A stretch of DNA of 64,000 nucleotides from Eurosta solidaginis (Eukaryota; Arthropoda; Insecta; Diptera; Tephritidae): positions 247,938,978 through 248,002,977 of the forward strand of contig NC_090320.1 of assembly GCF_040869045.1 (NCBI RefSeq). Direction: 5' to 3'. A program made the translations under genes and the position numbers. A model generated the notes under the pieces. It had not been told where the DNA came from. It saw only the letters and a program-made list of their open reading frames with translations, and did not search any database. Of the stretch, positions 58,227-64,000 are shown piece by piece; positions within the stretch are counted from its first letter, which is position 1, and the number at the start of each line of letters is the position of its first letter.

Positions 58227-59797
58227 TACCTTTATATAAATGGACCAAAAAATATAAGGCAATTTTTCCTTTAATACAGACATAGTCTTCTTGAATTTTG
58301 ACTAAAAAACTTTAACAATAGCTCTTCTAAAAGAATTTTGGGATTTAAAACTATAAAGGTGGTGAAATTCGCATACGCCTGAAAGTCTAAAAGAATCATG
58401 GTGAAAGTCGCGTACGTAAAGCTATGCAAGGACGTGCATTGAGTTGGGCCTTCAACGAGGTGGAATTCTACAACGCCTGCAACACTCAGGAGGCTAGCTA
58501 TGAAGGTAAGGCCTAATCTTCTAAATAGTTCGACTTGTGCGTTACCTAGCTCAAATTTTTTGATCAAACATTGCACTGTCACCGAGTTTTAAACTATATT
58601 TCAGGTTTCAAGTCTCTAGATATCCAGGAAGTTAGTTAAAAATCGACTGCAAGATTCCCAATTGAAAACAAGTTTTTTCAATATCTCGTACAATGCGCTA
58701 CCTAGCGGAATTTTTTCGATAAAATATTGTATTGTCACCGGGTTGTGACTTACCGCCCAAGTTTCATGTCCCTAGCTCATCGGGAAGTTACTAGAAAATC
58801 GATCGCAAGATTCCCCCCGTTTTTAAAGGATTTGCAGTTATCTTGACTAGCGCGCCACCTAGCGGAACCTTGTTTTCTATAAGTTGTATTGTCAACAGGC
58901 CTCTAACTAAGTGCCAAGTTTCAAGTCTCTAGGTAACCGGGAAGTTAGTTAAAAATTGATTGAAAGATTCCCAAATTAAAATTTGTTTTCTTACTATCTT
59001 GATCCGCGTGCCACTTAGCGTTTTCTTTTGATCAAATGTTGCATTTTCCCCAGGTTTTGACCCACGGCCCAAGTTTCAAGTCTCTAGCGCACCGGCAAGT
59101 TACTCAAACATCGATCACAAGATTCCCCTCGTTTTTCAAGGATTTGTAGTTATCTCAATTAGCACGCCACCTAGCGGAACTTTGTTTTCTATAAATTGTT
59201 TTGTAACCGGGTCTCGAACTATGTGCTAAGTTATAAGTCTCTAGGTAATCGGGAAGTTAGTTAAAAATGGATTGAAAGATTCCCAAATCAAAATTAATTT
59301 TCTTAATATCTCGATCCATGCGACACCTAGCGAAATTTTTTCATCAAATATTGCATTGTCACTGGGTGATAACTCACGGCCCAAGTTTCAAGACTGTAGC
59401 TCACCGGGAAGTTGCTTAAAAATCGATCCCAAGATTCCCTGCGTTTTTTCAGGGATTTTCGTTTCTCTCGATTCGTCTGCCATCTGGCGGCATTTTGTTT
59501 TCCACGAATTGTAGTGCCATCGACTCGCAAACCATGTGCTAAGTTTCAAGTCTCTGGATCACCGACAAGTTAGTTAAAAGTCGATCGCAAAATTTCCAAT
59601 TTAAAATTAATTTTTTGTATATCTTGCGCGACCTAGCGGATTTTTTTTCACTTGCGTTGTAATGTCTCCCAGATCTGAATTATGTTCTAAGTATCAAGTC
59701 TCTAGCTCAACGGGAAGTTACCGAAAAACTTTTCCGTTGGTCAAAAATTCGTATGGAAATGAGGGGAAAAACATGAAAGCGACTTAATATAAAGGTA
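58227..59797 (+). mobile_element. Composite TIR element with ~157-bp array (copy 2)
   Basis: The ends TACCTTTATATAA (58227-58239) and TTAATATAAAGGTA (59784-59797) are inverted repeats. The first ~100 bp resemble the foldback arm at 29818 (CCTTTATATAAATGG, AGACATA). The array at 58570-59740 belongs to the same family as 28890-29770, in the opposite orientation. The 103-codon minus-strand frame 58271-58582 lies in the terminal part and has no known domain. Confidence 0.6.
58570..59740 (+). repeat. ~157-bp array with alternating monomers (dimeric, ~314 bp)
   Basis: The landmark (T)CAAGTCTCTAG or a variant recurs about every 157 bp from 58608 (eight times). Monomers alternate: one type has GATTCCC(A)AA...TATCTCGAT, the other GATTCCCC-CGTTTTT-AAGGATTTG. 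Each has a motif near GCGCCACCTAGCGG: GCGCCACCT at 58852-58860, ACGCCACCT at 59164-59172, GCGACACCT at 59320-59328, and weaker forms elsewhere. Confidence 0.85.
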
Positions 59798-59998
59798 ATA
59801 AAAAATGGTAGTTTGTTTTACTGACAACCTGAACAGGTAATCACGAATGTTAATCTTTTAATTCCTCCAAGAAAATTAGCTTGAAGCATATTTGCGTTTC
59901 ACACACTGAGAGAAATGCTTTGGGTTTACCGTTAAATTAAATGTTATTTCTGACATATTACATTAATTTATTTTGGACTCAAACAAGTACATTTTAAA
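59798..59998. other. Unassigned interval
   Basis: No feature recognised. Confidence 0.3.
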
Positions 59999-60946
59999 CA
60001 AGTAAAGGTGTCTAAGTTCGGGTGTAACCGAACATTATATACTCAGCGTGAGCTTCAATTGCACATTTCATTTCAGATAAAATACTTTTCTACATAACAC
60101 GTGGCACCGCCTGTTTAAAAAAAATTTCTCCCCATTTCCTCTTATAATAAAACTTGATAAGTGAAATATCAGTTATGGCTCCCGAAACATAGAAAATTGC
60201 TTTGTCATAAAAGGGGCGGTGCCAGACACATTTTCAAAAATTTTAGTGTTTTCCAATTTAATGTTAGAATTCAATTTAAAATGTAAAATTCTATTAATAC
60301 AAAGCTCTTTTTCGCTAAGATATAGCTTATTATTTTCGTCTACGACCCTTTTAAAAATATTTTATATAAAAATGGGCGTGGTCCTTAACCGATTTCGTTA
60401 ATTTTTCTTCAAAGCATTCCTTATAATAAAGGCAACCTCTCTGCCGAATTTTGTTACGATGGGTTTAACGATTTTGATTTATGATTAATAATATTTGTAA
60501 AATTTATTTTATCACAAGTGGGCGGTGCCACGCCCATTTTAAATTTTTTTTCCAAAGTTTTATCAAGAGTTTCAATAACAGTCCACACGTCAAATTTCAA
60601 CATTCTAGGTCTATTATTTACTAAATAATCAGGTTTTTTGTGTTTTCCCAAATGTTATATATATAAAAAGTGGGCGTGGTTATCATCCGATTTCGCTCAT
60701 TTTCAATACCAATCTATTCTGGGTCCAGATAAGCTCATGTACCAAATTTGGTGAAGATATCTCAATATTTACTCATGTTATCGTGTTAACGGACGGACGG
60801 ACATGGCTCAATCAAATTTTTTTTCGACACTGATGATTTTGATATATGAAAGTCTATATCTATCTCGATTCCTTTATACCTGCACAACCAACAGTTATCC
60901 AATCAAAGTTAATATACTCTGTGTGCAAAGCACGCTGAGTATAAAC
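59999..60946 (-). mobile_element. HINE variant I, complete
   Basis: On the plus strand: the 3' end CAAGTAAAGG, hairpin GTTCGG-GTGTAA-CCGAAC, and subterminal repeat TATACTCAGCGTG (60038-60050). The interior has no 128 bp array. It is followed by the GACG microsatellite at 60791-60806 and the partner repeat CACGCTGAGTATA (60931-60943). It is a third subtype whose two subterminal repeats match each other but differ from the other subtypes. Copy C at 24148 belongs to it. Confidence 0.8.
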
Positions 60947-61290
60947 AGCATTTTTAGGGGCGCAATAATCCCAGAGTAAATATCGAAATACGTAGTTAAA
61001 GATCGAGGAATAATTTTGGAGAACATTTTAAACCTTTAGTTCTCTCACTAAGTACCGTTTCCATCATCTACAGTTAGTCACTTATCTGTAAGTTATCGAA
61101 AATCTCCTTGTCTCTATGCTAACCGAAGCAACGACTGCCAGTTAAGTGAAAGGAAAAAGTGTAAAAAAAAGTCCGCTGTTTTGTTGGTTTTCGTGTATTC
61201 ACAATAGATTTTTGCGATTTATTTTACAAAAGTTTCACAATTATACATTTAACTAACTAAATAATTGTATCCCCTACATAAATTCTCGGT
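60947..61290. other. Unassigned interval
   Basis: No feature recognised. Confidence 0.3.
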
Positions 61291-61610
61291 TAACTTCGTG
61301 GTGAAGTGGTAGCGAGATTCGCCTAGCACTCCGAAGATCCTGGATCCAAGTACCGAGCATAGCTACAAAAAAAATTTAGAAAAAAAGTTTTTCTAAACGG
61401 GGTCGCCCTTCGGCAGTGATTTGGCAAACACTCCGAGTGTATGTTTGCTATGGAAAGCTTCTCAGTGAAAACTCATCTGTCTTGCAGATGCCGTTCGGAA
61501 TCAGCGTTAAACACGTAGGTCCCGTCCCACCAATTTGAAGGAAAATTAAAAGGAGCACGAAAGAAGCTCGGTCTGAATCTCTTCGGGATATATGACGCCT
61601 TATATTAATT
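61291..61610 (+). mobile_element. tRNA-derived SINE, copy 2
   Basis: The A-box-like TGGTGAAGTGGTAGCGAG (61301-61318) and a decayed B-box region are followed by the same body as 12878-13241: GGGGTCGCCC, CTCATCTGTCTTGCAGATGC and GAAGCTCGGTCT. No clear target duplication. Confidence 0.75.
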
Positions 61611-62431
61611 TATCTTGTTTAAATAATTTCAAACTTAACTACAGATGGTGAAAACGACCTTAAAGGTTCGTTTGGCCCCTATTTAGAAAATGCAAACAAA
61701 TATTATTTAGAGGTCGGTGTTGAAGAAAATTCTGTGTCAAATTATGATATAGGAAGTTTTTGTAAAGTTGGCTGAGATAGGCTAAACGGCAGCAAGGAGA
61801 GGATGATATTCCACTTAGCAGTCCATATAGAACATTTATAAATTGTTTTGCCTTAAGGTCCTGTTCTGCTTTCTTGTGCGAAAAAGTTGGTTATATATTG
61901 CACTTGTTATCCAAAGTTGTAGAGACCTAAACACAAATTTCTCTGTGTATATGTATGTTACCTCAGAACAACAACAGATATAAACGTTTGGGTAGCGTGC
62001 AATTTGACATTAAAAGGATTTATTTGATATAGTACGAGTATAGTCGTCATTTATTTAATTACATAAAAACCATTCAAGCAGCACACTTTTTAATAAAATC
62101 CAAACCACCTCGATATATAAACAAACATATGAGAAATTCACCTACCTCACCCAACTGATGCATGTAAAGGAATTCCCACTAATTGTGACTTGGAAATTTA
62201 AGGCGCGGGGAAAACTAGAAAAAAATCCAATAGTATAAGCAAATAGATTAAACTAATATTAGTTGACCTTAAGGAGGGTTAATAATAATTGGAAGAAGAC
62301 GAAAGAGCTAGACAAATATGCCTTATGGTCATTGAATGCGAAATAATGAAGCCCATATACAATGTTGGAATGAACTAAAGCATCAAAGGTAACTTAAGTA
62401 CGAATATCAAAACTATAACAGTAAATTATAA
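61611..62431. other. Unassigned interval
   Basis: No feature recognised. Confidence 0.3.
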
Positions 62432-64000
62432 CAAGTAAGGAAGGCTAAGTTTGGGTGTAATCGAACATTAAATACTCAGCTAAGAGCTTTGGAGACAAAA
62501 TAAGGGAAAATCACCATGTAGGAAAATGAACCTAGGGTAACGCTGGAATGTGTTTGTATGACATGGGTATCAAATGGAAGGTATTAAAGAGTATTTCAAA
62601 GGAGAGTGGACCATAGTTCTATAGGTGGACGCCTTTTCGAGATATCGCCATAAAGTTGGACCAGGGGTGACTCTATAATGTGTTTGTACGATATGGGAAT
62701 CACATTAAAGGTATTAATGAGGGTTTTAAAAGCTAGCCCTTAATTGTATATGTGAAGGCGTTTTCGAGATATCGACCAAAGTGTGGACCAGGGTGACCCA
62801 GAACATCATCTGTCGGGTACCGCTAATTTATTTATATATGTAATACCCCGAACAGTATTCCTGCCAAGATTCCAAGGGCTTTTGATTTCGCCCTGCATAA
62901 CTATCTCATTATCTTCTACTTAATATGGTAGGTGTCACACCCATTTTACAAAGTTTTTTATAAAGTTATATTTTGCGTCAATAAACCAATCCAATTACCA
63001 TGTTCTATCCCTTTTTTCGTATTTGGTATAGAATTATGGCATTTTTTTCATTTTTCGTAATTTTCGATATCAAAATAGACGGATTTCGACCATTTTTTAT
63101 ACCGAGATAAAGTGAGTTTAGATAAATACGTGAACTAAGTTTAGTAAAGATATATCGATTTTTGCTCAATTTAACGTCTTAACGGCCGAGCGGAAGGACA
63201 GAGGGTCGACTGTGTATAAAAACTGGGCGTGGCTTCAACCGATTTCGCCCATTTTCACAGAAAACAGTTATCGTCAGAAAATCTATGCCCCTACCAAATT
63301 TCACAAGGATTGGTACATTTTAGTTCTACTTATGGCATTAAAAGTATTCTAGACAAACTAATGAAAAAGGGCGGAGCCACGTCCATTTTTAAATTTTCTT
63401 TTATTTTTTTTTTTTGTTGCACCATATCATTACTGGAGTTGAATTTTGATTTAATTTACTTATATACAGTAAAGATATTAAATTTTTTTTTAAAAGTGGG
63501 CGTGTTCTTCATCCAATTTTGCTAATTTTTATTTAGCACATATATAGTAATAGTAGTAACGTTCCTGCCCAATCTCATCATGATATCTTGAACGACTGCC
63601 AAATTACAGCGTGCAAAACTTTTAAATTACCTGCTTTTAAAAGTGGGCGGTGCCACGCACATTGTCCAAAATTTTACTGATTTTCTATTCTGCGTCATAA
63701 GGTCAAACCCACCTACCAAGTTCCATTGCTTTATTCGTCTTTGGTAATGAATTATCGCATTTTTTCGGTTTTTCGAAATATTCGATATCGAAAAAGTGGG
63801 CGTGGTTATAGTCCGATATCGTTCATTTTAAATAGCGATCTGAGATGAATGCCCAGGAACCTATATACCAAATTTTATCAAGATACCTTAAAAGTTACTA
63901 AAGTTATCGTGTTAACGGACAGACGGACGGACGGACGGACATGGCTCAATCAAATTTTTTTTCGATACTGATGATTTTGATATATGGAAGTCTATATCTA
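62432..64000 (-). mobile_element. HINE/DINE-1-like element G, runs off window
   Basis: The 3' end CAAGTAAGGAAGGCTAAG is at 62432. The hairpin GTTTGG-GTGTAA-TCGAAC is kept by G-U pairs, and the subterminal repeat is TACTCAGCTAAG. About two to three array units (62480-62815) follow, then the CACGCCCAC-type blocks and the GACG microsatellite at 63918-63941. The 5' subterminal repeat would lie just beyond 64000. It preserves the empty sites for the foldback and for element F seen in copy E. The 98-codon frame 63229-63525 is not a gene. Confidence 0.8.

Noticed and set aside
58271..58582. 103-codon minus-strand gene
   Set aside because: Lies in the terminal part of the composite element; no recognisable domain.

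Overview
Organism and overall character. The window looks like intergenic or intronic DNA from a dipteran, most likely a higher fly such as a tephritid fruit fly. It is AT-rich and has no operons or bacterial signals. Nearly everything recognisable is a transposable element or a tandem array. The dominant element type has 12-13 bp subterminal inverted repeats, a GTCY/GACR microsatellite core, a ~128 bp internal array and a 3' hairpin. That is the architecture described for DINE-1/mini-me/HINE (Helentron-associated) elements of flies. The genus is inference; no species-diagnostic gene is present. I found no intact host gene; the one candidate host exon is at 30244-30443.

Layout. 171-4420: two head-to-tail copies of a 152-bp-array element, the first interrupted by a 5'-truncated LINE (779-1855). 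4425-7901: HINE-type element A. 7902-10668: mostly unassigned, with a decayed minisatellite. 10669-11904: HINE B. 12546-13700: LINE 3' end and a SINE with clear target duplication inserted in a TATCGAT-rich stretch. 13874-15895: Helitron-type DNA with an eight-unit array and a PIF1-like helicase remnant. 16667-18966: Harbinger-like fragment and a broken LINE. 19449-22176: hAT-like long-TIR element and an element nested in its own kind. 22428-23161: pogo-like remnant. 23576-27864: LINE tail, truncated HINE variant, palindrome, HINE D. 28010-30152: SINE fragment and a composite element with a trimeric higher-order array. 31471-34304: second hAT-like element, a 235 bp MITE and a Helitron carrying a CTCCCA minisatellite. 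34872-39200: inverted-repeat element and three LINE RNase H remnants. 39722-45899: a four-level nested stack (hAT-like, HINE E, foldback, HINE F). 46524-49890: two further TIR elements and a LINE tail. 50806-51440: a CTCGCGAG-rich inverted-repeat element. 52085-57960: LINE remnants, hairpin tandem repeats, HINE H. 58227-64000: second composite array element, HINE variant I, SINE, HINE G running off the window.

How the parts relate. All recognisable coding remnants (reverse transcriptase, LINE RNase H, Helitron helicase, pogo transposase) are truncated or frameshifted, so no element here looks autonomous. Short non-autonomous families with intact termini dominate. The most informative signals are the matched variation of the two subterminal repeats in the HINE copies, the nested insertions that date one another, and a ~155 bp repeat family whose monomers carry an AGGTGGCGC-like motif and form dimeric or trimeric higher-order arrays.
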